NCBI GenBank assembly: GCA_013100825.1
Contig: CP040001.1
Span: 496,001-560,000, forward strand
Source: Candidatus Saccharibacteria bacterium oral taxon 488
Lineage (GTDB): Bacteria; Patescibacteriota; Saccharimonadia; Saccharimonadales; Saccharimonadaceae
Direction: 5' to 3'
Length of the DNA: 64,000 nucleotides
Program-made: the position numbers and the translations under genes
Notes under the pieces: generated by a model
What the model was told of the DNA's origin: nothing
What the model saw: only the letters and a program-made list of their open reading frames with translations
Databases searched by the model: none
Shown: piece by piece, positions 1 to 7,974 of the stretch
Numbering within the stretch: the first letter of the stretch is position 1
Layout of the letters: each line of letters opens with the position of its first letter

Positions 1-652
1 CCTTGACCACCTCGGGCGTGACTTTCTCGCCAAAACTCAGCGCCAATTCCAAATTACCTAAGGCCACCCGCGCGTCGCCGTCCGCCAGTTCCGCCAGATA
101 GTCCAAAGCTTTTGGCGACACCCGCTTGGTTTGTTTCAAAACTTTGAGCGCCCGCTTCAGCACCAACACAATTTCATCTTTGGTCAGTTGATGGAGCACC
201 AGCACTCGCGTCCGACTGAGCAGCGGCGTGATCACCTCAAAGCTCGGATTCTCGGTGGTCGCGCCAATCAAGGTGATCAGCCCACTCTCGACATGCGGTA
301 AAAAAGCGTCCTGCTGCGCCTTGTTAAAGCGGTGGATTTCATCAACGAACAGAATCGTCCTGAGGTTCAAGTTCCAATTTTGCCTGGCGTGCTCAATCAC
401 CTGTTCAACATCTTTTTTGCCGCTGGTCACGGCCGATAGCTCAACAAACTCCGCATTGACTTCACGAGCAATAATCCGCGCCAGCGTCGTTTTGCCCGTG
501 CCTGGCGGCCCCCACAAAATCAAACTGACCGGCTCGCCACGCTTAACAATTTGGCGAAGCAACTCGCCCTCGCCCAGCAAATGACTCTGCCCGATTACTT
601 CATCCAGGGTTTGCGGCCGCATCTGCTCCGCCAGGGGTTGTCGCGCATCCAT
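1..652 (-). CDS. rarA: Replication-associated recombination ATPase RarA (MgsA), partial
   Basis: The 3' part runs off the left edge; the N-terminal 217 residues are visible. RarA is a clamp-loader-like AAA+ ATPase that acts at stalled replication forks. The sequence shows a Walker A motif GPPGTGKT at about residues 48-55, a Walker B DEIH at about 104-107 and a sensor-1 ATTEN at about 131-135, in the spacing usual for the RarA/WRNIP1 family. The start codon overlaps the stop of the upstream membrane-protein gene by one base (TAATG), so the two are probably translationally coupled. RuvB was considered, but the N-terminal RPQTLDEVIGQ-HLLG signature fits RarA better. Confidence 0.93.
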   Translation of the reverse strand, partial: MDARQPLAEQMRPQTLDEVIGQSHLLGEGELLRQIVKRGEPVSLILWGPPGTGKTTLARIIAREVNAEFVELSAVTSGKKDVEQVIEHARQNWNLNLRTILFVDEIHRFNKAQQDAFLPHVESGLITLIGATTENPSFEVITPLLSRTRVLVLHQLTKDEIVLVLKRALKVLKQTKRVSPKALDYLAELADGDARVALGNLELALSFGEKVTPEVVK

Positions 653-1497
653 TACCACCAATTATCCTCTCGCGGCCGATACTGCGAAAAGTGCGAGAAA
701 CAATCAGCCGGTCGCCGCCCGAGCGGTTTTGCCCGCCAGCGTAACCCTCGATCAATCTGCTGAGCACTTCCGCAGACTGCCGCAAACTCCGGTGACGCCA
801 CGTACTCTCGCCACGTCATCCCATCCAACGGCACATATTGCTCCAACATATTCAGCGTCGTTTGATGCATGCTGTTTGCCTCCGCTTGACCAGCCTTGCG
901 ACCAGACCAGCGCCGCTCAGCCGCCGTCATTTCCGGTGGCAACGCGCAGCCAGCCCAGTGTAAAACCTGCGCCGCTGCTCTATTGACGAGACCGGAGCCG
1001 CCAGAGCAGTGACTAGTCAGTCGCACAAGTGCCGCGTGACGTTCCGCCTCATCAGTGGTGAGCGGTATGGCCGATGTACGACCAGTTTTAACCGCCATCT
1101 CATGTGCCAATAGCTTTTGGTCGAGCTCCCTAAGCAGCTCATCTAGCCGCTCGCTGCTATCTTTGATAGTATCGACTAGTGGTGGCAGATTGTCGACTGC
1201 CTCCCTAAGCAGCTCAGGTCTACGCTTGCTATATTCGCGCAATCGGACAGCTTGAGATATCCGCCACAACCCCCCTATTGCCACCGCCATGCCACCAAGA
1301 ATTATCGGCTGCTGGCCAACTTCTGGCAAGGCATTATGCCACGCCTCGCTTGGCAGAGCTATCAGCATGCCAGTAATCACACCCATGGTACCACTGACCT
1401 CACGCTTATCACACTCAGCCGCCGAGTCGCCACCGCCGATAATCTCAGGTGTCAGCGATCTATTAAGCCTCTTGTTCCTGTTGTCCGCCATCATCAT
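652..1497 (-). CDS. Hypothetical membrane protein with helical cytosolic region
   Basis: A 281-residue protein that I do not recognise. It has a polar N-terminus, two hydrophobic stretches at about residues 38-50 and 64-80, then a charged, leucine-rich helix at about 96-135 that could be a coiled coil, and a Trp/Arg-rich soluble C-terminus. Three ATG codons stand in a row at the start. A TATAAT box (minus strand, 1507-1502) ends 4, 7 and 10 bp before them, so the middle ATG (1494) best fits the leaderless spacing seen elsewhere in the window. It is coupled to rarA by a one-base overlap, which suggests co-expression but gives no function. Confidence 0.6.
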   Translation of the reverse strand: MMMADNRNKRLNRSLTPEIIGGGDSAAECDKREVSGTMGVITGMLIALPSEAWHNALPEVGQQPIILGGMAVAIGGLWRISQAVRLREYSKRRPELLREAVDNLPPLVDTIKDSSERLDELLRELDQKLLAHEMAVKTGRTSAIPLTTDEAERHAALVRLTSHCSGGSGLVNRAAAQVLHWAGCALPPEMTAAERRWSGRKAGQAEANSMHQTTLNMLEQYVPLDGMTWREYVASPEFAAVCGSAQQIDRGLRWRAKPLGRRPADCFSHFSQYRPREDNWW

Positions 1498-1556
1498 TTT
1501 TATTATATCATGCCATAAATTCGCCCCGCCAAGGTACGATGCGCTATACTAGGGTA

Positions 1557-2591
1557 ATGGATAGATTACGCGTTCTCCTCATATTTGGCGGCGAGTCATC
1601 CGAGCATGAGGTCTCAATCAATTCCGCTACTAATGTGCTAGCGGCGCTGGACATGACACGCTACGATATCAAGTTGTGCTACATCGACCGGGCTGGTGAG
1701 TGGCGACTCGTCGAGACGATCGAGGCGCGCAACCAACCAAGCCCACGCCTAACGCCGCAGCTCGGCCAGCGGTCGCTGCTCATCGACGGCACTGACCCGC
1801 TACCGATTGACGTGATAATTCCGGTGCTTCACGGCAAAAACGGCGAGGACGGCAGCGTGCAGGGCCTGGCGCAGCTACTTCATATTCCCTATGTCGGCCC
1901 GAGTCTCCTTTCGGCGGCCGTCACCATGGACAAAGACATGACCAAGCGGCTGGCGATCGGCGCTCATGTCCCGGTTGTGCCGTGGCGAACGCTAGCGAGT
2001 GATGCACCGCGACCGACCTTTGCCGAGATAGCTGATGAGCTTGGTACGCCTGTTTTCATCAAGCCATCCCGCGCCGGCTCGTCCGTCGGTGTCAGCAAAG
2101 TCCACTCGGCCGAAGCATTCACCGCCGCGCTTGATGAAGCCTTTCGCCACGACGACACCGTATTGATAGAACAAGCGATCACCGCCCGCGAGATTGAGCT
2201 GGCCGTCCTCGGCCGCGGCACATCCGCCCGCGTCAGTATTCCCGGCGAGATTCTTCCCGGCGAAGAGTTTTATAGCTACGACGATAAGTACAGCACCGCT
2301 AGCACTTCGCGCGTCGTTATCCCCGCGGACGTTGACGAGTCAGTGGCGACAAAACTACAGCGCCTCGCGCTGGCCGCCTACCACGCGACCGGTGGACACG
2401 GCATGGCGCGAGTTGATTTTTTCCTTGATCCGACGGGCCAGATTTTTCTCAACGAAATTAACAGCATCCCCGGCTTCACCAACATCAGTATGTATCCAAA
2501 GCTATGGGAAACTTCAGGCCTCAGCCCACGGGCGCTGGTTGACGAGTTGATTGAGGAGGCGCTTGCCAGCCATTCTATATGTGGCGTATAA
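1557..2591 (+). CDS. ddl: D-alanine--D-alanine ligase
   Basis: ATP-grasp ligase that joins two D-alanines for peptidoglycan precursors in the cytoplasm. Seen: the N-terminal GGESSEHEVS motif at residues 11-20, the ATP-grasp loop KPSRAGSSVGVSK near residue 155, and the metal-binding EINSIPGFT near residue 305; the length (344 aa) is normal. An in-frame ATG at 1539 lies upstream, but the -10 box TATACT (1545-1550) falls between it and 1557, so transcription should begin at or next to the 1557 ATG. No Shine-Dalgarno precedes it, which predicts a leaderless mRNA. With PBP1A, MltG and PAP2 in the same window this shows a working peptidoglycan pathway. Confidence 0.95.
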   Translation: MDRLRVLLIFGGESSEHEVSINSATNVLAALDMTRYDIKLCYIDRAGEWRLVETIEARNQPSPRLTPQLGQRSLLIDGTDPLPIDVIIPVLHGKNGEDGSVQGLAQLLHIPYVGPSLLSAAVTMDKDMTKRLAIGAHVPVVPWRTLASDAPRPTFAEIADELGTPVFIKPSRAGSSVGVSKVHSAEAFTAALDEAFRHDDTVLIEQAITAREIELAVLGRGTSARVSIPGEILPGEEFYSYDDKYSTASTSRVVIPADVDESVATKLQRLALAAYHATGGHGMARVDFFLDPTGQIFLNEINSIPGFTNISMYPKLWETSGLSPRALVDELIEEALASHSICGV

Positions 2592-2615
2592 TCTCCTTAT
2601 AAACAGGAGGTAGAT

Positions 2616-3359
2616 ATGGAAATAGTAGCAGTAATTTTAGTCATCGTACTGATGTTTGTGCTGAGCGGCATAAAAGTGGTCAATCAATACCAGCGCGGCG
2701 TGGTGTTGACGCTCGGTAAATTTACTGGCGTACGCGAGCCGGGTCTAAGGGTTGTGATACCGATTTTTCAAACAATGATGATGGTCGATGTGCGTTCCAC
2801 GCCAATTGATGTGCCAAAACAAGAAGTCATCACCAAAGACAACGTCACTGTCGGCGTTGACGCGGTAGTTTATTTCCGAGTAATTAACGCCCCAAAAGCG
2901 GTACTGGAGACGACCAATTATATTTATGCCACCAGCCAGTTTGCCCAAGCTGCCCTGCGCGATGTCACCGGTAATGTCGATATGGATGATTTGCTTGCCA
3001 AGCGCGAGGAGATTTCACAGCAGATCAAGGAAATTGTTGATGCCGAGACGGATAAATGGGGTATCGATGTCGAGAATGTTAAGATTCAGAATATTGAATT
3101 GCCTGGCGACATGAAGCGCGCCATGGCCAAGCAAGCCGAAGCCGAGCGCGAACGCCGCGCTAACATCATCAACGCCGACGGCGAAAAAGCTGCTGCTGAA
3201 ACGCTGGCGCAGGCAGCAGAGATCCTGGCAAAAACCCAAGGCGCGATTAACCTGCGCACCTTGAATACACTGGAGCGCATCTCCACCGAACCATCACAAA
3301 AGACAATGATGCTCTTCCCGATTGAACTGATTGATGCGATTCGCGGCGGTAAGAAATAG
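2616..3359 (+). CDS. SPFH/band 7 (stomatin-like) membrane protein
   Basis: A 247-residue slipin-type protein. The first 18 or so residues form a membrane anchor, followed by a band 7 domain (GVVLTLGKF near residue 30, TKDNVTVGVDAVVYFRV near residues 70-90) and an alanine/glutamate-rich helix after about residue 165 that in this family drives oligomerisation. Such proteins organise membrane microdomains and often work with NfeD or a protease, neither of which is adjacent here. It has its own promoter, with TATAAT at 2587-2592 overlapping the ddl stop, and a strong AGGAGG at 2605-2610. It is one of the genes here with a conventional leader. Confidence 0.9.
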   Translation: MEIVAVILVIVLMFVLSGIKVVNQYQRGVVLTLGKFTGVREPGLRVVIPIFQTMMMVDVRSTPIDVPKQEVITKDNVTVGVDAVVYFRVINAPKAVLETTNYIYATSQFAQAALRDVTGNVDMDDLLAKREEISQQIKEIVDAETDKWGIDVENVKIQNIELPGDMKRAMAKQAEAERERRANIINADGEKAAAETLAQAAEILAKTQGAINLRTLNTLERISTEPSQKTMMLFPIELIDAIRGGKK

Positions 3360-3383
3360 CACGCCTCGCACGGTTGATTGCAC

Positions 3384-4226
3384 ATGATGGAGCTGCTTCA
3401 AACGTCCCGCGGTACGATCGAATATCGACATGACATGCACGGCTCGTTAACGGTTCTCATTTTGAACGGCGGTCACACGACTGCCGCCATGCGTACGGGT
3501 GAGGATTACTTCGTTAGTCGCGACTATTCAATCCTCAGCGTCAGCCGACCCGGCTATGGTGGGACAGATACAGCGCTTAGCGAAACCTATGGCGAATTCG
3601 AACAGGCGACAAACGAGTTGCTAGAGCAGCTCGGGATTGAGCGTGTCATCCTGGTCGGCATATCGGCTGGCGGCAGAGCGGCGATGCGGTTCGCCGAGCT
3701 TCACCCCGACAGCGTTGATAAACTCGTCCTGATGAGCGCGGTGAGTTTCAAGAAATGGCCTAGTCAAAGTACTCGTATGGCAGCCCGTATCGCGTTTAAT
3801 CCTGTGCTCGAACATGTAACGTGGGCAGTGATGCGCTGGCTGCTCCGCAGATGGTCGCGAAAAATAGTCAGTTATTTGTTTCAACAACTCACGACATTGG
3901 ACGCGCGTGACGTGCTTGCTAGCTACCCGCCGTCGTCTATCGATGCAATCGCGTCGATGTTTATGCAATTTCGCTCTGGCAGTGGGTTCATGAATGACAT
4001 TAGTCGGCGTTTGATGAAGGGTAATCCCGAAACTATCACACAACCGACGCTTATACTGCATAGTAAGTATGATGGTTCGGTTCCGCTCGACCATCCGCTT
4101 CACACCGCGAAGCAGATCAAGCACGCCGTACTTTCCATCAATAATACCGAATCGCACGTGATGTGGCTGAGTCCTAGGTGGATGGAAGTCGAAAATACGC
4201 TCGATGAGTTTCTCGCTTCAAAGTGA
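3384..4226 (+). CDS. Alpha/beta hydrolase
   Basis: A 280-residue serine hydrolase-fold protein. Seen: a nucleophile elbow GISAGG (Ser at about residue 94), a candidate acid in SKYDGS near residue 228 and a terminal histidine in ESHVMW near residue 257, in the order of the catalytic triad. The middle lid region is basic. The substrate cannot be read from sequence. An upstream TTG at 3378 and a second ATG at 3387 are possible alternative starts; no clear Shine-Dalgarno or -10 box is seen, and the gap from the SPFH gene is only 24 bp, so it may be co-transcribed with it. Confidence 0.8.
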   Translation: MMELLQTSRGTIEYRHDMHGSLTVLILNGGHTTAAMRTGEDYFVSRDYSILSVSRPGYGGTDTALSETYGEFEQATNELLEQLGIERVILVGISAGGRAAMRFAELHPDSVDKLVLMSAVSFKKWPSQSTRMAARIAFNPVLEHVTWAVMRWLLRRWSRKIVSYLFQQLTTLDARDVLASYPPSSIDAIASMFMQFRSGSGFMNDISRRLMKGNPETITQPTLILHSKYDGSVPLDHPLHTAKQIKHAVLSINNTESHVMWLSPRWMEVENTLDEFLASK

Positions 4227-4376
4227 TAAGGGCGCCGCTTAAATCATTATTCTGCCAAGTTCAGCGATTGCCTGGCTTCTTCGTTGCACGAGGCGGTCGC
4301 GACATTTCGGGGGCTGGTCGAGCAACGAAAGGATACACTTAGACATACAGCTGCGGACGCCTGTTGAGATGTTGCA

Positions 4377-4400
4377 GAGGTGGTGAGGTGGTGAGGTGGT
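4377..4400. repeat. Three perfect tandem copies of the octamer GAGGTGGT
   Basis: The unit GAGGTGGT is repeated exactly three times inside the 420-base gap 4227-4646 between the hydrolase and the DUF4342 gene. Apart from this repeat and one small reading frame at 4492-4596 I see no gene, RNA or terminator in that gap. The array is short and lies outside any frame I can support, so it may simply be a slippage product. Confidence 0.6.
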
Positions 4401-4491
4401 ACGATAGATATACACGATCAGCAGACTATGTATTCAAAGTGGCTATCGCTACTTGAAAATAATGGCTTGGCAGTGTCATAATATTACAAAT

Positions 4492-4596
4492 ATGTTAGAG
4501 TTTGGTTCAACCGAAGATAAGACCGCATTACAAGCAAGTCTTAATAAATCACGAAAGTTGTGGCGCAAGATACTAGATATAGCCCAAAAAAGCTAA
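4492..4596 (+). CDS. Possible 34-residue small protein
   Basis: A short frame with a lysine-rich, helix-like product that starts MLEFGSTEDKTALQASL and ends in AQKS. A CATAAT hexamer (4477-4482) ends 9 bp before the ATG, close to the leaderless spacing found for many genes here. No Shine-Dalgarno is present. It sits just upstream of the DUF4342 gene on the same strand. It matches no family I know and could be a chance frame or the tail of a lost gene. Confidence 0.3.
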   Translation: MLEFGSTEDKTALQASLNKSRKLWRKILDIAQKS

Positions 4597-4646
4597 GTCA
4601 TCATAAATAAACTATCTAAGAGCAGTAAAACGTAAGGAGAGCAATT

Positions 4647-4895
4647 ATGAGTAAACAAAACTATACCGAAGAATTTAGTGTCAACAGCGATCAAGTTGTC
4701 AAGAAGGTCAAACAACTCATCAAAGAAGGTAACGTCCGCCGCGTCATCATCAAAAACGAAAAGGGCGAAAGTATCATGGAATTCCCCGTCACTGCCGGCG
4801 TCGTTGGCGTACTGCTGCTACCAACCCTCGCGGCTCTCGGCGCGGCAGTGGCGTTGATGGCGCAGTGCACGATCGCGGTGGAGCGATGGGATTAG
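4647..4895 (+). CDS. DUF4342 family small protein
   Basis: An 82-residue protein with the features of DUF4342: a basic N-terminal half carrying the signature KEGNVRRVIIKNEKGE (about residues 31-46), followed by PVTAGVVGVLLLPTLAALGA, a glycine/alanine-rich hydrophobic segment that probably enters the membrane. The biochemical role of the family is not established. A good Shine-Dalgarno (AAGGAG, about 4633-4638) precedes the ATG. The gene is in a gene-poor pocket and faces the next, leftward hydrolase gene. Confidence 0.8.
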   Translation: MSKQNYTEEFSVNSDQVVKKVKQLIKEGNVRRVIIKNEKGESIMEFPVTAGVVGVLLLPTLAALGAAVALMAQCTIAVERWD

Positions 4896-4957
4896 CGCCA
4901 ATCTTTATAAATAACCTACTGGGCTCCGCAGCGCAACCCTTCAGTCCGAAAACCTTG

Positions 4958-6160
4958 TTAATCAACCAGCCGACTGTCCAGCCAATCAAAGACTACGCTA
5001 TGCGCCAAACGTAAATTATTCAGCTGACAATGAGCGTCGGCGCCGCTTTGCGAATCGAACTCATGCAGCGTCGTATCAAGTTCGCGCCGGATAAATTCAT
5101 CGTAGAGACATCGCGTTTGCCGCTGGAGTTCAGCACCTTCGCTTTCCCCCATGAGAAACAGCGACGGACAAGTAATAGCTTGGTGGTCAACAACCTTTGC
5201 CTGTTCGAAAACTTCATCGATCGCCGAGCGGAAGTCGCTCGTGCCGAACTGCCAAGCGTATTTTTTCAAATTGATATCGGCGGCTTCATTGATGTTCCCC
5301 GCTAATTTTAAGGCGAGATTCATCAGCCAGCCGGGCGCTTTGAGCGCTGCGCCGAACTCACGGCGGAACAGTTCTGCCACGTCAAAAATAGGCGTGCTGG
5401 CAATCCATGCGCTAATCCTCGCGTCTTTTGCGGCCGCTTGAGCAGTAAAATACCCGCCGCCGCTAACGCCGTATAGCACAATGTGACGCGCGTCGGGATT
5501 TTCGGTTTGCAGCCAGTCAAGGCACGCGGCAATCGGCTCGCCGGCGTCGACGGTAAAAGTGAGACCTCTGGCGGGATTAGAGCCTTGACCGGGTAAATCG
5601 ACCATCAGTACATTATAGTTCCGCCGCCATCCCGGCCAGCCGGCAAAATAGAACAAATCCTCCCGGTACGTATCACCGCCGCCGACCATGACCACGGTTG
5701 GACGGTTATTGTCGCAGTAAAGATAATAGACGGGTAAATAGCCAGTTTGATACGGAACGCGCACAGGTTTGATCGGTATATTTATCGCCCTGACCGCACC
5801 GGCGAAAGCGTTTTCCATAGCGCAAACAAGCTTCGGATATTCCGGAGAAAACGGATCAATGAACTGCAGTACTGCCCGATAGGCATAGGTTGCACCAAAA
5901 TAGCAGTCGGCGGCCATTTGTTCACCGGTGGCTGCCTTTGCCAAGCGAACGAGATAATCGGCATGGTCCGTAAAACAGGCTCGCCACTTACTCGGTTTCC
6001 CGTCACGCCCGATCTTATGCGCCAGATAAAACAACTCTCCATGCGACATACCGAACAGTTCCGCCACGCCGAGCATCCAGTTGAAAAAGAAATCGGTATC
6101 GTCATTGTCAAAGAAGATTTTAGTCGATTGCCGTTTGAGGATCTTTTCGTTTTTTTGCAT
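4958..6160 (-). CDS. Alpha/beta hydrolase, FrsA/dihydropseudooxynicotine hydrolase-like
   Basis: A 400-residue hydrolase with an alpha-helical N-terminal domain (about residues 1-140) in front of a catalytic alpha/beta-hydrolase domain. Seen: VMVGGGDTYRED at about 157-168 (oxyanion region), the nucleophile elbow GVSGGG with Ser at about 233, and late Asp and His residues (for example in SGADAHCQ near the C-terminus). The two-domain layout is that of FrsA-like or pseudooxynicotine-hydrolase-like esterases; the natural substrate is unknown. An AGGAG Shine-Dalgarno lies just upstream. A tRNA gene on the same strand lies 80 bases further upstream. Confidence 0.75.
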   Translation of the reverse strand: MQKNEKILKRQSTKIFFDNDDTDFFFNWMLGVAELFGMSHGELFYLAHKIGRDGKPSKWRACFTDHADYLVRLAKAATGEQMAADCYFGATYAYRAVLQFIDPFSPEYPKLVCAMENAFAGAVRAINIPIKPVRVPYQTGYLPVYYLYCDNNRPTVVMVGGGDTYREDLFYFAGWPGWRRNYNVLMVDLPGQGSNPARGLTFTVDAGEPIAACLDWLQTENPDARHIVLYGVSGGGYFTAQAAAKDARISAWIASTPIFDVAELFRREFGAALKAPGWLMNLALKLAGNINEAADINLKKYAWQFGTSDFRSAIDEVFEQAKVVDHQAITCPSLFLMGESEGAELQRQTRCLYDEFIRRELDTTLHEFDSQSGADAHCQLNNLRLAHSVVFDWLDSRLVD

Positions 6161-6239
6161 GATATAACTCCTTTGGACGTTTTTTGAAACGAATAATTTT
6201 ATACAGTATCGTGATCAGGCAAACAATCCTTCATCGACG

Positions 6240-6314
6240 TGGTGCGGATGGGGAGAGTCGAACTCCCGTCTCAACCTTGGGAAGGTCACATAATAGCCGT
6301 TATACGACACCCGC
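6240..6314 (-). tRNA. tRNA-Gly (anticodon CCC), CCA encoded
   Basis: A cloverleaf folds on the minus strand: acceptor GCGGGTG/CATCCGC with one G-T pair, anticodon loop TTCCCAA giving CCC, a four-base variable loop, and T arm GGGAG-TTCGACT-CTCCC with the normal C56. The D loop keeps the GG pair. Discriminator A is followed by an encoded CCA. A TATAAT box lies 10-15 bases upstream of the 5' end (minus strand, 6329-6324). Confidence 0.92.
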
Positions 6315-6390
6315 GACGAGAATATTATACCTGATTCTCCGCCAAACTACTAGAGTATTGCAGCATTTTCTTGACGCTTACGCTAAAAGT

Positions 6391-6418
6391 TTGACATATA
6401 ATGTTAGTGCGCTATAAT
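6391..6418 (+). promoter_or_regulatory. Consensus sigma-70 promoter of the GH16 gene, leaderless
   Basis: TTGACA at 6391-6396, a 16 bp spacer and TATAAT at 6413-6418. The ATG at 6425 begins exactly 6 bp after the -10 box, so the expected transcription start is the A of the start codon. It is the clearest single example of the leaderless arrangement in this window. Confidence 0.85.
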
Positions 6419-6424
6419 AGACAC

Positions 6425-7603
6425 ATGACGAAGCGAAAACTGGTTACAACTAGCATAGCAACTCTTATCGTTATCGGCGGCTTGTCGCTTGGCGCACTGC
6501 ACTTCTTGTCGCAGGTAAATAACGCCCCGCCCCAAGCGACAAAGTATGCCGATCGAACTGGGTCACCGACTGGCTCGCTCAATACTGGCAATCGCCCCCT
6601 CGCCGACACCAACTCTACGAGCGATAATCAGCAACCAAGCAAATCTAACCAAAATACCGACAATAAACCAACACCAGCCGGACACAATTGGGTAACGCAG
6701 ACCATGCGTCACAATCACGACCAAGCCCAAGCAGTAAAACAGCAACCTGAACGCCAACGTGGCTCTCAAGATTCGACTCAGCGAGCTAACCAATCCCCAC
6801 GCAACAACTCGTCAAACAATAATTCGGGCAATAAAAATTCCGGCTCCCCAAGTCAACCACAACCGGTCAAGTCCGGTGACTCAGCAAACCACGCAAACCA
6901 TGACCAGAATCAGGCAGCAATTGATGGTTGGCAGATTGATTACTTTGAAGGCTTTGATTCGTCGATCAAGCAAACTAAGTGGGTACAGTACGGCTGGGGT
7001 GATCCGGCGGTTGGCCACGGCTGCATGGGCGTGATGTCGCAGCGTAATTCGTTTACTCAAGACGGTAAATTGGTCATTCGTACTCAGCACGAGAACGGCC
7101 AGTGGAGCACTGGCGGCGCCGGCTCGGGCGATGTATTTACCGCTTCACGTGGTCGCTGGGAAATTCGTGCCAAATTCCCGAAAGCCAAAGGCGTTGGTTA
7201 TGCATTCCTTCTCTGGCCAAAGGACGAGGGCTGGCCACCAGAAGTTGACTTTGCCGAAGGACGCGTCAATGGTCCTCGCATTGAGGCAACGTACCACTGG
7301 GATCCGGATAACAAGCAAAAGCAAGCATTCCTTGATAATCACGACATGCATGGCTGGCACACCTACGGTGTTATCGTTGAGAAAGATTATATGATTTTCA
7401 CCTTGGATGGCAAAGAATGGGGCCGCATTAATCACCCAGATGTGACCGACAAACAGATGTTCCTCGGTGTGCAGGCTGGAGCAATGGATCCAAACGGCAT
7501 TAATAAACATACCGAAACCGTTGATGGTAGCGTGCCTAATCCACTCACGCCAGCAGTAGCTGATATCGAAGTTGATTATGTAGCACACTATGTGCGGAAA
7601 TAG
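6425..7603 (+). CDS. Secreted or membrane-anchored GH16 glycoside hydrolase
   Basis: A 392-residue protein. It starts with a basic stretch and a hydrophobic helix (about residues 8-28), giving a signal anchor, then a linker of about 140 residues rich in Ser, Asn, Gln, Thr and Pro, and a C-terminal GH16 beta-jelly-roll. The catalytic motif ExDxxE is present as EVDFAE at about residues 273-278, with the conserved Trp-rich and HTYGV elements after it. GH16 enzymes cleave beta-1,3 or beta-1,4 glucans and galactans; the exact polymer is not readable. The long flexible linker suits an enzyme that reaches out from the cell surface. An in-frame ATG upstream at 6401 lies before the -10 box and is rejected. 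Confidence 0.85.
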   Translation: MTKRKLVTTSIATLIVIGGLSLGALHFLSQVNNAPPQATKYADRTGSPTGSLNTGNRPLADTNSTSDNQQPSKSNQNTDNKPTPAGHNWVTQTMRHNHDQAQAVKQQPERQRGSQDSTQRANQSPRNNSSNNNSGNKNSGSPSQPQPVKSGDSANHANHDQNQAAIDGWQIDYFEGFDSSIKQTKWVQYGWGDPAVGHGCMGVMSQRNSFTQDGKLVIRTQHENGQWSTGGAGSGDVFTASRGRWEIRAKFPKAKGVGYAFLLWPKDEGWPPEVDFAEGRVNGPRIEATYHWDPDNKQKQAFLDNHDMHGWHTYGVIVEKDYMIFTLDGKEWGRINHPDVTDKQMFLGVQAGAMDPNGINKHTETVDGSVPNPLTPAVADIEVDYVAHYVRK

Positions 7604-7607
7604 CGAC

Positions 7608-7636
7608 TTGCCAGATAACGGTAACTTTAGTACAAT
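7608..7636 (+). promoter_or_regulatory. Promoter of tRNA-Phe
   Basis: TTGCCA at 7608-7613, a 17 bp spacer and TACAAT at 7631-7636. The mature tRNA begins 17 bases after the -10 box, leaving a leader of about 10 nt to be removed by RNase P. Confidence 0.7.
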
Positions 7637-7652
7637 GAAATAGCAAGTTTGT

Positions 7653-7728
7653 GGCTCTTTAGCTCAGTTGGTAGAGCAGAGGCCTGAAGAGCCTTGTGTC
7701 CCCAGTTCGAGTCTGGGAGGAGCCACCA
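7653..7728 (+). tRNA. tRNA-Phe (anticodon GAA), CCA encoded
   Basis: A full 76-base cloverleaf: acceptor GGCTCTT/AGGAGCC, D arm GCTC-AGTTGGTA-GAGC, anticodon loop CTGAAGA reading GAA, T arm CCCAG-TTCGAGT-CTGGG, discriminator A and encoded CCA. All standard tertiary positions (G18, G19, C56) are present, which makes it a useful contrast to the neighbouring tRNA-Gly. Confidence 0.95.
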
Positions 7729-7732
7729 AACA

Positions 7733-7761
7733 TTGCATTTTATTTGCGGCTTTGTTACAAT
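7733..7761 (+). promoter_or_regulatory. Promoter of tRNA-Gly(GCC)
   Basis: TTGCAT at 7733-7738, a 17 bp spacer and TACAAT at 7756-7761; it shares the TACAAT -10 box with the tRNA-Phe promoter. It starts 5 bases after the tRNA-Phe CCA end, so the two tRNAs appear to be separately transcribed. Confidence 0.65.
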
Positions 7762-7777
7762 AAACCGTGAACCACAT

Positions 7778-7853
7778 GCGGGTATAGCTCAGTTGTTAGA
7801 GCGCTTCCTTGCCATGGAAGAGGCCAGGAGTTAGAGTCTCCTTACCCGCACCA
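7778..7853 (+). tRNA. tRNA-Gly (anticodon GCC) with U19 and A56
   Basis: A complete 76-base cloverleaf: acceptor GCGGGTA/TACCCGC, D arm GCTC-AGTTGTTA-GAGC, anticodon arm CTTCC-TTGCCAT-GGAAG (GCC), five-base variable loop, T arm AGGAG-TTAGAGT-CTCCT, A73 and encoded CCA. The D loop has T where G19 is nearly always found, and the T loop has A where C56 is nearly always found, so the tertiary G19:C56 elbow pair would be U19:A56. All stems are perfect, so this is not a decayed gene. It has its own promoter and is followed by a terminator. Confidence 0.92.
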
Positions 7854-7875
7854 CAATGGAACTTCCTGAGATTTG

Positions 7876-7898
7876 GTCGCCCGAACGGGCGGCTTTTT
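7876..7898 (+). terminator. Rho-independent terminator after the tRNA pair
   Basis: The hairpin CGCCCG-AA-CGGGCG (7878-7891) is followed by GCTTTTT. It ends tRNA-Gly transcription before the promoter of the GH13 gene. Confidence 0.8.
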
Positions 7899-7974
7899 AT
7901 AATGTTGCAAAGAGTAAACTTGAGTTTATACTGTTTCATTTGCCCAAATCCCCCATCTCGCTTATACTTAAACT

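Noticed and set aside
4377-4400. CRISPR-like repeat array
   Set aside because: Only three 8-base direct repeats with no spacers and no cas genes nearby; a simple tandem repeat.
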